A stretch of 64,000 bases of DNA from Rhodospirillales bacterium (GTDB lineage Bacteria > Pseudomonadota > Alphaproteobacteria > Micavibrionales > Micavibrionaceae): positions 62,001-126,000 of the forward strand of contig JACKJA010000002.1 in assembly GCA_020638175.1 (NCBI GenBank). Direction: 5' to 3'. Shown one piece after another: positions 37,828 through 47,810 of this stretch (position 1 is its first letter; each line of letters starts with the position of its first letter). Made by a program: the position numbers and the translations under genes. Below the pieces are notes generated by a model. The model saw only the letters and a list, made by a program, of their open reading frames with translations. It was not told the DNA's origin and made no database searches.

Positions 37828-39006
37828 TCAGGGATTTAAAGACCGCCAACGCGGCTGGGATGCAGGCGCATCCTCTGTTTCGTCATCCGCCGCTGCTTTC
37901 ATATCCTCATCGTCACTACTTTCTTTCGCGGATGATGAAGCGCTTTCCCCGCCCTCATTTTCATCTTCCTGCACATCGGGAGACGGCGCCTTGGCCGGCG
38001 CATCATGATCTTCGCTCTCTTCGCTCTCTTCGGTCGGTGATGGCTCTTTTTCTTCCTCGTGCGTTTCTTCCTCGATCTCTGACACGGTCTGTTTTTTATC
38101 AACCGGACGATGGGCGATCGCCACCGGATAGCCATTGCGCTCCCGAACCAGCTTGCGAACCAGCGGCCAATCCAGCAAAGCCTCGTCTTTGCCGGCGGCT
38201 TTGATAATGGCCTTCATCTCATCAGCGCCCAACTGGTAATCCGGCAAACCGCCCTCTTGCTCGATCTTAATTGCCTGATCGAGCCGTGGGTGCGCTTCCA
38301 GATAAAGCGTATCGTCAATCCACGCCAGCTTAACGGGCTGGTCAATCACGGTTACTTTGGTCCCCACCGGCACATCCCGGTACATGGTCTTGATGTCTTC
38401 GGGATAAAGACGGATACAGCCGCTGCTAACCCGTCGCCCTATACCATACGGCTTGTTGGTACCGTGCAGGGCATATTGCGGCCACCCCAGATAAAGCGCA
38501 TGCGTTCCCATCGGGTTTTCAGTCCCCGGCGGCACTGCAGCCGGCAGATCCGGATTTTCTTCGCGCATCCGGGGCGTCGGCCGCCAGATTGGGCCGTCAA
38601 CCTTGCGGACAATACTGGTCGTTCCCGTCGGCGTCGCCAAACCTTCGCGGCCAACCCCCAGCGGATGAGTGATTGGCGGCTCGTTCTTATCCTTGAAATA
38701 ATAAAGCCGCATTTCCGGCAAATTAATAACGATCCCCTGATGATCGGCATCCGGCAAAATATGACGCGTCGGAAGCGTCAATTTTACATCCGCGCCCGGC
38801 AGCCAGGGATCAATATCCGGATTGGCGCTGCGCAATTCGTTAAACCCGATATTATTGTCGCGGGCAATCTGGATAAACGTGTCCTCAAACACCGTCGTAT
38901 GAGTCTTCATATCCCCGATATAAGGACGGTCATAAACGTCCGCCGCCCAGACAGGAAAAGCAGCGATAATCAATAAAGCAGGCAGAAAAAAACGCATAAC
39001 AATCAT
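37828..39006 (-). CDS. L,D-transpeptidase (YkuD domain)
   Basis: A periplasmic enzyme that cross-links peptidoglycan or attaches proteins to it. A signal peptide ([20 protein letters not shown]) is followed by a LysM-like segment ([20 protein letters not shown]), then the YkuD catalytic domain with [20 protein letters not shown] carrying the catalytic His and Cys. The last 70-80 residues are an acidic Glu/Ser-rich tail. The ATG at 39006 overlaps the icd stop (ATGA); a second ATG three codons on is equally possible. Confidence 0.92.
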   Translation of the reverse strand: MIVMRFFLPALLIIAAFPVWAADVYDRPYIGDMKTHTTVFEDTFIQIARDNNIGFNELRSANPDIDPWLPGADVKLTLPTRHILPDADHQGIVINLPEMRLYYFKDKNEPPITHPLGVGREGLATPTGTTSIVRKVDGPIWRPTPRMREENPDLPAAVPPGTENPMGTHALYLGWPQYALHGTNKPYGIGRRVSSGCIRLYPEDIKTMYRDVPVGTKVTVIDQPVKLAWIDDTLYLEAHPRLDQAIKIEQEGGLPDYQLGADEMKAIIKAAGKDEALLDWPLVRKLVRERNGYPVAIAHRPVDKKQTVSEIEEETHEEEKEPSPTEESEESEDHDAPAKAPSPDVQEDENEGGESASSSAKESSDDEDMKAAADDETEDAPASQPRWRSLNP

Positions 39007-40217
39007 GCCATCCTTGCTTCCAGACCTTCGATGATCTTATCCATGAACTCTTCCGTCGTCAGCCATTTTTGATCGCCGCCCACCAGCAGCGCCAGATCCT
39101 TGGTCATGTGCCCGGCTTCGACCGTTTGCACGCAAACATCCTCCAGCCCCTTGGCAAAATCAATCAAGGGCTGGTTACCGTCAAACTGGCCGCGATACTG
39201 CAGCCCGCGCGTCCACGCAAAGATGGAGGCAATCGGGTTGGTCGAGGTCTTCTCGCCCTTCTGGTGCTGGCGGTAATGGCGGGTAACCGTGCCGTGCGCC
39301 GCTTCCGCCTCGACACAGGTTCCATCCGGCGTCAGCAACACGGATGTCATCAACCCCAGAGACCCAAAGCCCTGTGCCACAATATCGGACTGCACATCCC
39401 CGTCATAATTTTTGCACGCCCAGACAAAGCCACCGCTGGATTTCACGGCCTGCGCCACCATGTCGTCTATAAGGCGATGCTCATACCACAGCTTACGCTT
39501 GTCGAATTCAGCCTTGAACTCTTCGTCGAAAACACGCTGGAAAATCTCGATAAACCGGCCGTCATATTGCTTGAGGATCGTATTCTTGGTCGACATGTAA
39601 ACCGGGTAATTGCGCTGTACACCATAATTAAAACAGGCGCGGGCAAACCCCTCAATCGACTCGTCCAGATTATACATCCCCATCGCCACGCCGCTCGAAG
39701 GAAAATCAAAAACCTCATATTCCACCGGCGCGCCGCCATCGGCAGGCGTATAGGTCATCGTCAGGCGTCCCGGTCCCGGCACTTTAAAATCTGTCGCCTT
39801 ATACTGGTCACCAAACGCGTGACGCCCGATCACCATGGGCGCCGTCCAGCCCGGCACATAGCGTGGCACGTTGGAACAAATAATAGGTTCCCGGAACACG
39901 GTGCCATTCAGGATATTCCGGATCGTCCCGTTCGGGGACTTCCACATTTTCTTCAGGGAAAACTCTTCAACCCGCGCTTCATCCGGGGTAATGGTCGCGC
40001 ATTTAACGCCGACCCCGTGTTTTTTAATCGCGTTGGCGGCATCAACCGTCACCTGGTCATCCGTCGCATCGCGGTTTTGAATCGAAAGGTCGTAGTACGC
40101 CAGATCAATATCCAGATAGGGCTTAATCATCCGCTCCCGGATCATCTCCCAGATAATTCGGGTCATTTCGTCGCCGTCAATTTCCACCACCGGATTATCT
40201 ACTTTGATTTTGGTCAT
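39003..40217 (-). CDS. icd: NADP-dependent isocitrate dehydrogenase
   Basis: A TCA-cycle enzyme forming 2-oxoglutarate and NADPH. It starts [18 protein letters not shown] at 40217 (AGGGA upstream); the 22-residue extension is excluded. The 404-residue, homodimeric eukaryote-like class is shown by [19 protein letters not shown] and [20 protein letters not shown], with the metal-binding aspartates in the latter, and [11 protein letters not shown] for NADP binding. It overlaps the transpeptidase gene by 4 nt. Confidence 0.97.
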   Translation of the reverse strand: MTKIKVDNPVVEIDGDEMTRIIWEMIRERMIKPYLDIDLAYYDLSIQNRDATDDQVTVDAANAIKKHGVGVKCATITPDEARVEEFSLKKMWKSPNGTIRNILNGTVFREPIICSNVPRYVPGWTAPMVIGRHAFGDQYKATDFKVPGPGRLTMTYTPADGGAPVEYEVFDFPSSGVAMGMYNLDESIEGFARACFNYGVQRNYPVYMSTKNTILKQYDGRFIEIFQRVFDEEFKAEFDKRKLWYEHRLIDDMVAQAVKSSGGFVWACKNYDGDVQSDIVAQGFGSLGLMTSVLLTPDGTCVEAEAAHGTVTRHYRQHQKGEKTSTNPIASIFAWTRGLQYRGQFDGNQPLIDFAKGLEDVCVQTVEAGHMTKDLALLVGGDQKWLTTEEFMDKIIEGLEARMA

Positions 40218-40365
40218 AATCACAAATCCCTTTTTAAAAACGTGCTTTGCATGATCCCCCATAGTAAAGAAAATCAGCGGCAAGGAAACACGAATTTACA
40301 TCGCGCCTGACTTTCACTACAACAAGATAAGAAACGAATAAAATATAACAACCTCAGAAAGAAAA

Positions 40366-41178
40366 ATGATGGCGGCATCAATCTTCCCAAAATCCACTGA
40401 AATACCGGTTCGCGCCCTGTTCATCGGCCAGCAAATCAACCTGAAAGCCTTTGATAAGTCACAAAAACTGGCAACGGCACCTTTTACGGTTCGCGCCGGA
40501 ACCGCAGGCTGCGCCGTCATTTTCCGCTATGGCGTCATTGTTCTGTTTGGTCTTGATTCGGCGGAAGAGGCAATTTTTATCCGCAATATCGAGCAATGGA
40601 TCATTGATCCCTTCGACCACCCGGAATCCGAAGAAGCCTTAATCATCATCAATTCCAAACAGGCCGAAAGCACGGACAGTGAAGAAATTTACCTGAAGAA
40701 CACAACAATCGAGCGCCTGCAGCTAATCGCTGACATTCTGGCCAAAAACGTGATTTTGTCGCACTATGAATCGCATGTATCCGGTATTTTTGACCGGATT
40801 GATCCATTTGCCCACGACCTTCAGAAAAACGCGCGGATCAATGGAAGGAAAGCACGGGAACTCCTGCGTCACACGGGCGCCAGCCTTATGATCCAAAGTA
40901 AAATGATCGGCCGTGTCGAAGTCAGCGAAAAACCGGATCTGCTCTGGGATCACCCGGAACTGGAACGGCTGTACCTGCGGCTGGAGGATGAATACGAGCT
41001 GACCGAACGGCATAATGCCCTGAAACACAAACTGGAACTTGTCCATCAGACAGCGGAAACGCTGACCGGGTTACTCGGCGAACGACGCACCCTGCATGTG
41101 GAATGGTACATTACCATCCTGATCGTGATCGAGATTTTTCTGGGTCTCGGCGAACAGTTCCTGTGGGGAGGGCACTAG
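40366..41178 (+). CDS. RMD1/RMND1 (YagE, DUF155) family membrane protein
   Basis: The 270-residue protein has the DUF155 layout: an N-terminal domain with FRYGVIVLFGLDSAEEAIFI, a helical middle (IADILAKNVILSHYESHVSGIFDRIDP) and the C-terminal EWYITILIVIEIFLG membrane helix. The mitochondrial relatives (Rmd1, RMND1) affect mitochondrial translation or division; the bacterial role is unknown. It is divergent from icd and stands alone. Confidence 0.88.
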   Translation: MMAASIFPKSTEIPVRALFIGQQINLKAFDKSQKLATAPFTVRAGTAGCAVIFRYGVIVLFGLDSAEEAIFIRNIEQWIIDPFDHPESEEALIIINSKQAESTDSEEIYLKNTTIERLQLIADILAKNVILSHYESHVSGIFDRIDPFAHDLQKNARINGRKARELLRHTGASLMIQSKMIGRVEVSEKPDLLWDHPELERLYLRLEDEYELTERHNALKHKLELVHQTAETLTGLLGERRTLHVEWYITILIVIEIFLGLGEQFLWGGH

Positions 41179-41219
41179 AAAAAATCTAAAGGGGTTTGTC
41201 TCGGATTTTCTCCAAAAAC

Positions 41220-41624
41220 TCAGGATTTACAGACAAACGGAAGGGATTTTTTCAAAGGCCTGGATTTCCGCGCTTCCTGACACGATGCCCAAAGAGACAA
41301 TAACTTGATTGCCGATTCAAAAACATTGGTCTTGTCATCGACACAGCTACCACCGCAATCTTCAACAATGATGCGATAACGAACACCTTGGCGGCTATCC
41401 GGCTCTTTCCTGAGATCAATTTTGGAAATCCCGTCTACACGATTTCCATACGTAATTGAAAAAGTCGGAAAACCCGTTTCATGGAAAAAAGCCGAACTTA
41501 AATGAGTCCCCTGCCCCCAGGAGCTAAACGATAACATAAGGCGGCGTCTTTCTTCGTAAGAAAACCCCTCACCACCAGCAGCCTGCCTAAAAGACAATAT
41601 ATTACCGGCCATCGCCTTCGCCAT
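41220..41624 (-). CDS. Hypothetical protein
   Basis: A 134-residue protein that is not recognised. It has a possible amphipathic N-terminus, a strand-rich middle with TFSITYGNRVDGISKIDL, and a cysteine pair in VEDCGGSCVDD. No signal peptide is evident and the ribosome binding site is weak. It lies between the RMD1-like gene and another unknown gene on the same strand; codon composition is close to its neighbours. Confidence 0.5.
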   Translation of the reverse strand: MAKAMAGNILSFRQAAGGEGFSYEERRRLMLSFSSWGQGTHLSSAFFHETGFPTFSITYGNRVDGISKIDLRKEPDSRQGVRYRIIVEDCGGSCVDDKTNVFESAIKLLSLWASCQEARKSRPLKKSLPFVCKS

Positions 41625-41700
41625 AAAACGTTGCTCTTACTCTATATAAACCACAAAATTGATAGCAACCATCTTATGGTAAGTCAATGTTTTACAAAAG

Positions 41701-42045
41701 TTATGACGATAAATCGGATATTTCCATCACCAGCCGGTCATACGCCCGGTCGAACAGCCCGCTTTTCATGATCCGGCCTTTTCCCTCTTTCCAAACCTCG
41801 TACATCACGGTATTCGGTCCGACATGGCGGATGGCAAAACGCAAGACCGGCGGCAGGTATTCGCTCTTGTAATAGGCATACTCGGCAAGTCCCTCATCGA
41901 AATCGACATCAATCGTCCGGTGGCCCAGGGTTTTATCGGAAACCGCCTGTAAATAAAGAGCATCAAGCCGCTTGAACTGGGCATTGGTAAACCCGGCTTT
42001 TTCAAGCTTTTTAAAATACGGATTTTCGATGACTCTCAGATTCAT
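41701..42045 (-). CDS. Hypothetical protein
   Basis: The start MNLRVIENPYFKKLEKAGF at 42045 is preferred because the longer ORF would overlap the divergent thioredoxin-like gene on the other strand. The 114-residue soluble protein has TLGHRTIDVDFDEGLAEYAYY and VMYEVWKEGKGRIMKSG, a mixed alpha-beta pattern with no recognised family. It faces the thioredoxin-like gene across a 55-bp divergent promoter region. Confidence 0.65.
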   Translation of the reverse strand: MNLRVIENPYFKKLEKAGFTNAQFKRLDALYLQAVSDKTLGHRTIDVDFDEGLAEYAYYKSEYLPPVLRFAIRHVGPNTVMYEVWKEGKGRIMKSGLFDRAYDRLVMEISDLSS

Positions 42046-42100
42046 TACTCTTATAGTATAGCACGGTTTCACTGAAATTTTCGACAAAAGGAGAACACCT

Positions 42101-42652
42101 ATGGTTTTACTCCACACCCCGGAAAAAGACAGCTCGTTCCACGCGCCGGACTTCAGCCTGACGGGGACGGACGGCGCTGTCCATACACGGGAAAGCTGCA
42201 GCGGCGACAACGGCCTTCTGGTTATGTTTATCTGTAACCACTGCCCCTATGTGAAGGCCATTATCAACCGGCTGGTGCCCGACTGTGCCGCCCTGCAAAA
42301 AGCCGGGATTGGCTGCGTGGCCGTTATGCCCAACGATACAGCCAACTACCCCGAAGACTCGCTGCCGAACATGAAAGTCTTTGCCCGCGAACACGGGTTT
42401 ACCTTTCCTTATCTGATCGACGAAACACAGGAAATCGCCCGCGCTTACGGGGCCGTTTGCACACCCGACCTGTTTGGTTTTAATGTTAACGGTATTTTGC
42501 AGTACCGCGGGCGCCTCGACAGCGCCGGCCCCAACGAGGCCGAAACAGACACGGTCCGTGAATTGCGCAACGCCATGCTGGCCATCGCTGAAACCGGGAC
42601 AGGCCCCGCCAAACAGGTTCCCTCAATGGGTTGTTCGATCAAATGGAAATGA
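42101..42652 (+). CDS. Thioredoxin-fold (AhpC/TSA-like) redox protein
   Basis: The 183-residue protein has the peroxiredoxin-like start FHAPDFSLTGTDGAVH and the active-site-like MFICNHCPYVKAII with C45 and C48, the CxxC of a family often labelled thioredoxin or redoxin. AVCTPDLFGFNVNG carries the cis-Pro. The CNHCPYVK variant defines a conserved but uncharacterised redoxin group; peroxidase activity is possible. AAAGGAG lies 8 nt before the ATG. No signal peptide is seen, so it is cytoplasmic. Confidence 0.9.
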   Translation: MVLLHTPEKDSSFHAPDFSLTGTDGAVHTRESCSGDNGLLVMFICNHCPYVKAIINRLVPDCAALQKAGIGCVAVMPNDTANYPEDSLPNMKVFAREHGFTFPYLIDETQEIARAYGAVCTPDLFGFNVNGILQYRGRLDSAGPNEAETDTVRELRNAMLAIAETGTGPAKQVPSMGCSIKWK

Positions 42653-42735
42653 TTTAAAGAATAAGACTGGCAATAACGGCTGTTTTCGTTAAGATAGCGG
42701 CCGGAAACAAGAAACCAAACAGAGATAAAACGATC

Positions 42736-43428
42736 ATGGCTACCAAGGAATTACCGCAGAACGACCTGATTCACGAGATTGAAGAATCCCTGCGACAGGA
42801 AAAACTCGAAACGCTTTGGAAAGAATACGGCTCATACCTGATCGCCGGGATCATCCTGACGATCCTGTTCACCGCCGCCATTACCAGCTGGCGCAGCTGG
42901 AACACGAAGGTCAATGAAGCCGCAACGGCCAGCATAATGGAAGCACTGGAAGCCGACGATCCTGTACGGGCCCTGACAGATGCCTCCAAAAGTCTCCGGG
43001 CGGGACACGGCGCGCTAGCCACCTTGACGGCCGCCGGCATATTGATGCAAGACGGTAAAAACGAAGAGGCGCTGGTCCAACTGGAAAACACCGCCAACAA
43101 TAAAAAACTCGACGCGCAATGGCGCGATCTGGCTAATGTCCTGATGGTTCGCCTTTCATGGGGTATACAAACCGAAGCAACAGATACGGATGCCTTGCTG
43201 GCACGGTTGTCCCCCATTACAAGCAACAACAAAAATATATGGCAACCGGAAGCTTTGCTGCAATCCGCCCTGATCGAAGCCCATGACCGCGAAAATTACA
43301 CGCAGGCCCGCGCTTATTTAACGCAGATAATCGAAAACAACGAAGCGCCTGCTGCATTAAAAACCAAGGCAACAATGCTGGATCATGTCTATGAAGTGAA
43401 GGAAACCGCGAAGGAGACTGCGCAATGA
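42736..43428 (+). CDS. yfgM: YfgM-like ancillary SecYEG protein, TPR-like
   Basis: The 230-residue protein has a short cytoplasmic segment, one membrane helix (GSYLIAGIILTILFTAAI, about 32-50) and a periplasmic TPR-like helical domain. This is the layout of YfgM, which in E. coli sits at SecYEG with PpiD. The order yfgM-bamB-der, with a 4-nt overlap to bamB, is the same as in other proteobacteria and supports the call. Sequence similarity alone is modest. Confidence 0.85.
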   Translation: MATKELPQNDLIHEIEESLRQEKLETLWKEYGSYLIAGIILTILFTAAITSWRSWNTKVNEAATASIMEALEADDPVRALTDASKSLRAGHGALATLTAAGILMQDGKNEEALVQLENTANNKKLDAQWRDLANVLMVRLSWGIQTEATDTDALLARLSPITSNNKNIWQPEALLQSALIEAHDRENYTQARAYLTQIIENNEAPAALKTKATMLDHVYEVKETAKETAQ

Positions 43429-44771
43429 CCGCCTTTAAACACACAGCCCGTTTGTCCTTGCTCGCCCTGTCCGTTACCGCCGTAACGGCATGTTCAACGA
43501 TTGGCGGCTGGTTTGAAGAAGAAGACAAAGCCCCGCTGCCGGGCGAACGCATCTCTGTGCTGGAGTTACAAAAAAATCTGGAACCTGATAACGCCGTTCT
43601 GGAAGCACAAGGATTTTCCGCACCGCAAGCATGGCGTAACGAATACTGGCCGCAAGCCGGGGGCTATCCCAACCATTCGATGCAGCATCTGGCCTTGAAT
43701 ACGGGAACCTTAAAACGCGCATGGAGCGCCGACATCGGCCAGGGCGCTTCCGAAGCCCTGCCCCTGACCGCGCAACCGGTCATCGTTGACGGCCGGGTAT
43801 ACACCATCGACACAGATTCCGGATTAAGCGCCTTTAATATTGAGAATGGCAAGCGGCTCTGGACCATCGACATAAGCAACCCGGACGAAGACGACCCTGT
43901 TATCGGCGGCGGGATGGCTTATTCTCGGGGAAAACTGTTCGTAACGAATGGTTATAACGAGGTTTTGGCTCTTGATCCGTCCGACGGCAGCCTGATCTGG
44001 CGCGTGACCATTCCTTCCGCAGCACGGGCCGCACCAACCGTTATGGGTGAGCGAGTTTTTGTCACAACGCTGGACAACCGTCTTCTGAGCCTGAACGCCG
44101 CCGACGGTACGGTTCTCTGGGAATATGCGGGCCTGAACGAAACCGCGGGACTTGTCGGCGCCGCCAGCCCGGCTGCCAGCCGTGATATTGTCGTTCCTGT
44201 TTTTTCCTCCGGCGAGATTTTTGCCCTTCAGGTTGAAAACGGGGCCATCGCCTGGGGTGACAACCTGTCCTCTTTCCGCCGCTCAAGCGGGCTGGCCGGA
44301 CTGTCAGATATCCGAGGACTTCCGGTCATCGATAAGAACATCGTCATCGCCATCAGTTTCGGGGGCCAGATCACCGCGATTGATGAACGCACCGGCAGCC
44401 GGATATGGCAGCGCGATATTGGCGGATCGGAAACGCCGTGGGTCGCCGGAAATCAGGTTTTTGTCATTTCGTCGGATAACGAAATGGTTGCCTTGGGCCG
44501 GGATGACGGAACCATTCTTTGGGTATCCCCCCTGCCGCGATACAAAAAACCCGAAAGCAAATCCGGCCCCGTATTCTGGACAGGCCCGGTTCTGGCCGGA
44601 GGCCGTTTGATCGCCGCCGGAACCAATGGTGACATCGTAGAAGTCAGTCCTGAAAGCGGCGAGATTATCCAGCACTGGAAAGCCGGCAGCAGCTTCTCGA
44701 TCCCGCCCGTTGTCGCCACCGATGTGCTGTATCTTCTCGACGATAACGGCACCTTGATGGCCTACAGGTAA
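43425..44771 (+). CDS. bamB: Outer membrane assembly lipoprotein BamB
   Basis: A lipoprotein of the BAM complex that folds outer-membrane beta-barrels. The lipoprotein signal ends VTAC with C23. The rest of the 448 residues is an eight-bladed PQQ-like propeller, seen in repeated SGLSAFNIENGKRLW, VLALDPSDGSLIWR, LLSLNAADGTVLWEY and ITAIDERTGSRIWQ. It overlaps yfgM and lies 6 bp before der. Confidence 0.95.
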   Translation: MTAFKHTARLSLLALSVTAVTACSTIGGWFEEEDKAPLPGERISVLELQKNLEPDNAVLEAQGFSAPQAWRNEYWPQAGGYPNHSMQHLALNTGTLKRAWSADIGQGASEALPLTAQPVIVDGRVYTIDTDSGLSAFNIENGKRLWTIDISNPDEDDPVIGGGMAYSRGKLFVTNGYNEVLALDPSDGSLIWRVTIPSAARAAPTVMGERVFVTTLDNRLLSLNAADGTVLWEYAGLNETAGLVGAASPAASRDIVVPVFSSGEIFALQVENGAIAWGDNLSSFRRSSGLAGLSDIRGLPVIDKNIVIAISFGGQITAIDERTGSRIWQRDIGGSETPWVAGNQVFVISSDNEMVALGRDDGTILWVSPLPRYKKPESKSGPVFWTGPVLAGGRLIAAGTNGDIVEVSPESGEIIQHWKAGSSFSIPPVVATDVLYLLDDNGTLMAYR

Positions 44772-44777
44772 GTCCCC

Positions 44778-46193
44778 ATGTTCACACTCGCCATCGCAGG
44801 CCGTCCCAATGTCGGCAAATCAACCCTGTTCAACCGGCTGGCGGGAAAACAGCTCGCCATCGTCGACGATCGACCCGGCATTACCCGTGACTGGCGCGAA
44901 GCGGAAGGCTACCTTTACAATCAAACGCTGCGCATTATTGACACTGCCGGTCTGGAAGAAAGCTTTGACGAAAGCATCGAAGGCCGCATGCGCCGTCAGA
45001 CCGAAGCGGCTCTGGAACAGTCCGATGCCATCTTGTTTATCATTGATGGCCGAAGCGGCGTTACACCGCTGGACGAACATTTTGCCCAGTGGCTCCGCAA
45101 GCTGAAAAAACCCGTCATTCTGGGGGTCAACAAATGCGAAAGCCTGCGGGCCGTCGAATCGACACTGGCCGAGGCCTATGCCTTGGGGCTGGGCGAACCG
45201 GTACCATTTTCATCCGCACATGGAACCGGCATGGATGATCTATACAACGCACTCAAACCGCACTTCCCGGAAGACGATGATCTAACGGCTGAAAGCGACG
45301 AAGACGACCTTTTGTCCGACGAAGAACTCGATGCGCTGGAGGGCGCTGAAGACTTCGAATTCGAAGATGATTTTGACGAAGAAAAGCCGATAAAAATGGC
45401 CATCGTCGGCCGTCCGAATGTCGGGAAATCGACACTCCTGAACACGCTGGTCGGGGAACACCGCGTAATGACCGGCCCGGAAGCCGGCATTACCCGCGAT
45501 GCCATCACCGTCAAATGGACTTATGACGACCGTGAGTTCCGTCTGGTCGATACGGCAGGCATGCGCCGCAAAGCCAAGGTCATCGACAAGATCGAACGCA
45601 TGTCGGTTGATGACTCCCTGCGCGCTATTCGTCTGGCGCAAGTCGTGATTCTGGTTCTCGACGGAAATGCCATTTTGGAAAAACAGGATCTACAGATCGC
45701 CGAACATGTCATTAACGAGGGCCGCGCCCTGATTATCGCCGTGAACAAATGGGATGCGGTGAACGAAAAGAAAGAAGCACTGGAAATCCTGCAGTACAAA
45801 CTGGAAACATCATTGGCGCAGGTCCGGGATGTTCCGACCGTAACGCTCTCAGCCCTGCATGGCCGCAATATCAAGGGGCTGATGGCCGCGGTCGTTAAGA
45901 CCTATAATTTGTGGAATATGCGGGTATCGACCGGAAAGATGAACCGCTGGCTGGCCGCCGTGGAAAGCCGGCACCCCGCCCCGATGGTCGGCGGACGATC
46001 CAACCGCCTGCGCTACATTACCCAGATCAAAACCCGCCCCCCGACATTCGCCATGTGGGTGGCCCGGCCCGACGGCCTGCCCGAAACCTACAAGCGCTAT
46101 ATCATCAATAGCCTGCGCGAGGATTTCGGCATTCCCGGTGTCCCTATTCGCCTGCTGATCCGCACATCCAAAAACCCGTTCAAGGACAAATAA
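44778..46193 (+). CDS. der: Ribosome biogenesis GTPase Der (EngA)
   Basis: A tandem GTPase needed for 50S subunit maturation. It has two G domains, each with GRPNVGKST (about residues 8-16 and 211-219), DTAGLEE/DTAGMRR G3 motifs and NKCE/NKWD G4 motifs, joined by a very acidic linker (DDLLSDEELDALEGAEDFEF). The KH-like C-terminal domain ends LIRTSKNPFKDK. Length of 471 residues is normal. Confidence 0.98.
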   Translation: MFTLAIAGRPNVGKSTLFNRLAGKQLAIVDDRPGITRDWREAEGYLYNQTLRIIDTAGLEESFDESIEGRMRRQTEAALEQSDAILFIIDGRSGVTPLDEHFAQWLRKLKKPVILGVNKCESLRAVESTLAEAYALGLGEPVPFSSAHGTGMDDLYNALKPHFPEDDDLTAESDEDDLLSDEELDALEGAEDFEFEDDFDEEKPIKMAIVGRPNVGKSTLLNTLVGEHRVMTGPEAGITRDAITVKWTYDDREFRLVDTAGMRRKAKVIDKIERMSVDDSLRAIRLAQVVILVLDGNAILEKQDLQIAEHVINEGRALIIAVNKWDAVNEKKEALEILQYKLETSLAQVRDVPTVTLSALHGRNIKGLMAAVVKTYNLWNMRVSTGKMNRWLAAVESRHPAPMVGGRSNRLRYITQIKTRPPTFAMWVARPDGLPETYKRYIINSLREDFGIPGVPIRLLIRTSKNPFKDK

Positions 46194-46219
46194 AAAGCCC
46201 GCCGGGAAAGCAGGCTTTT
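46193..46219. terminator. Bidirectional terminator after der
   Basis: AAAAGCCCGC (46193-46202) pairs with GCAGGCTTTT (46210-46219) with one mismatch. It separates der from the convergent mscS gene; the left arm overlaps the der stop. Confidence 0.75.
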
Positions 46220-46242
46220 CTTCGTTCTTGTCAAAAAAGCGA

Positions 46243-47070
46243 TTAAGCCGCCATTTTCTTAACATCGCCGGAAACAATCCGCATTTCGCTTTGCGGGAAC
46301 GGAATGGAAATCCCTTCCTTGTCAAAGGTGACTTTGATTATCTCCTGCAGATCCGTCATTGTCGTCCAGTAATCGGCGCTTTTCACCCACGGCCGGACGG
46401 CAAAATTAACAGAGCTGTCCGCCAGCGCCATAACACCGATAAATGGCTCGGGATCTTTCAAAACACGGTCGTCTTTCTCAAGGATTTTAGTCAGAACTTT
46501 TTTAACCTTGGCAAGATCGTCGCCATAGCTGACACCAATCACCATATCGATCCGGCGCGTGTCCTTGGCCGAAAAATTGGTAATATTCCCGCTGGTAATG
46601 GCACCGTTAGGAACGATGACGGCTTTGTTATCCGGGGTCTTCATCATGGTCGTGAAAATCGTAATCTCTTCGACAATCCCGGACGTCCCGCCGGCTTCAA
46701 TGAAATCACCGATTTTAAACGGACGAAACAGGATAATCATTACCCCGGACGCCAGATTACCCAGAGAATCCTTAAGCGCCATACCAACAGCCAGACCGGC
46801 AGCCGCCATAATCGCGGCCAGAGACGTTGTCTCAATCCCCAACTGGCTAAGCGCAGCGATCACCACAAAAGCCAGCGCCACGGCATACATAACGTTCCCG
46901 AAAAACGACACCAGCGTCTTGTCGACCTTGGCTTTTTCCATCATATGCTTGATAACATTGACGACTTTCTTGACGATCCATTTCCCGATCAGGAATATAG
47001 CAATGGCCGTAACAATTCTAATCCCGTAAAGGGGCGCCAGTTCTCCGAGTGAATTAATGTCTAGTTGCAT
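46243..47070 (-). CDS. mscS: Small-conductance mechanosensitive channel (MscS family)
   Basis: The 275-residue inner-membrane channel opens under hypo-osmotic stress. It has three membrane helices; TM3 carries the Gly/Ala-rich AAIMAAAGLAVGMALKDSLG and LASGVMIILFRPFKIGDFI, the MscS signature. The cytoplasmic beta and alpha-beta domains follow (VVIVPNGAITSGNITNFSA). Size is close to E. coli MscS. It is transcribed toward der. Confidence 0.95.
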   Translation of the reverse strand: MQLDINSLGELAPLYGIRIVTAIAIFLIGKWIVKKVVNVIKHMMEKAKVDKTLVSFFGNVMYAVALAFVVIAALSQLGIETTSLAAIMAAAGLAVGMALKDSLGNLASGVMIILFRPFKIGDFIEAGGTSGIVEEITIFTTMMKTPDNKAVIVPNGAITSGNITNFSAKDTRRIDMVIGVSYGDDLAKVKKVLTKILEKDDRVLKDPEPFIGVMALADSSVNFAVRPWVKSADYWTTMTDLQEIIKVTFDKEGISIPFPQSEMRIVSGDVKKMAA

Positions 47071-47087
47071 GATTGCCTCCTGTCACT

Positions 47088-47810
47088 TTATTCTTCAAAT
47101 AAATCAATCAGTTCACCGTGCCGGGTGCAAACCGGAGATGCCAGTTCCACAAATGCCGGCGCAATATCATCCGGCTTTCTGGTTTTGCCCGGATAGCCGC
47201 CGGGGTAGGCCTTCGCCAACAGAGCCGTTTCAATCACACCGGGCCGGACCAGATTAACGCGCAAATTGGTTTTTTCCGTTTCCGCGGCATAGGTTTTGAC
47301 AAGCGCCGACACGGCAGCCTTGCTTGTACTGTACGCCCCGAAAAAGGCCTGTATAACCTGATTTCCCATTCCCGATGTCACAAAAATGGCCCGCCCGGCG
47401 TCCGATGCCTGTAAAAGCGGATCCAGCGTCCGGATCAGCCGGAAATTAGCATTCACGTTCAGGTCGATAACTTTCTGCCATTCAGTCGCCTTCATGTGCG
47501 TAACCGGCGTCAGCGTCCCCGTCATACCGGCATTGCCGACAAAAATATCCAACTTGCCAAACCGCTCGGCAATCGTCGGCCCCAGCTTGTCGATCTCGTC
47601 AAGCTTCAGTAAATCCATCGGCAACAACGTCGCCTGTCCGCCCGCCGCGCGAATCTGGTCATCAACCGATTCCAGACCGCCCACGGTCCGCGCCACAAGG
47701 ATCACATGCGCCCCCGCCCCGGCCAACGCCCGTGCCACAGCTGCGCCAATCCCGCGCGATGCGCCGGTCACCAGGGCCAGCCGCCCGGATAAGTCTGTTT
47801 TATCATTCAT
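47088..47810 (-). CDS. Short-chain dehydrogenase/reductase
   Basis: The 240-residue Rossmann oxidoreductase has TGASRGIGAAVARAL at the cofactor site, NAGMTG, and the catalytic YxxxK in GAYSTSKAAVSALVK. An arginine after the second strand (ARTVGG) favours NADP(H). The ATG overlaps the purF stop by one nucleotide (TAATG). The purF-SDR pairing is conserved in alphaproteobacteria, but the substrate is unknown. Confidence 0.92.
   Translation of the reverse strand: MNDKTDLSGRLALVTGASRGIGAAVARALAGAGAHVILVARTVGGLESVDDQIRAAGGQATLLPMDLLKLDEIDKLGPTIAERFGKLDIFVGNAGMTGTLTPVTHMKATEWQKVIDLNVNANFRLIRTLDPLLQASDAGRAIFVTSGMGNQVIQAFFGAYSTSKAAVSALVKTYAAETEKTNLRVNLVRPGVIETALLAKAYPGGYPGKTRKPDDIAPAFVELASPVCTRHGELIDLFEE

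Noticed and set aside
39069..40310. 413-codon frame antisense to icd
   Set aside because: A shadow frame opposite a clear isocitrate dehydrogenase gene.
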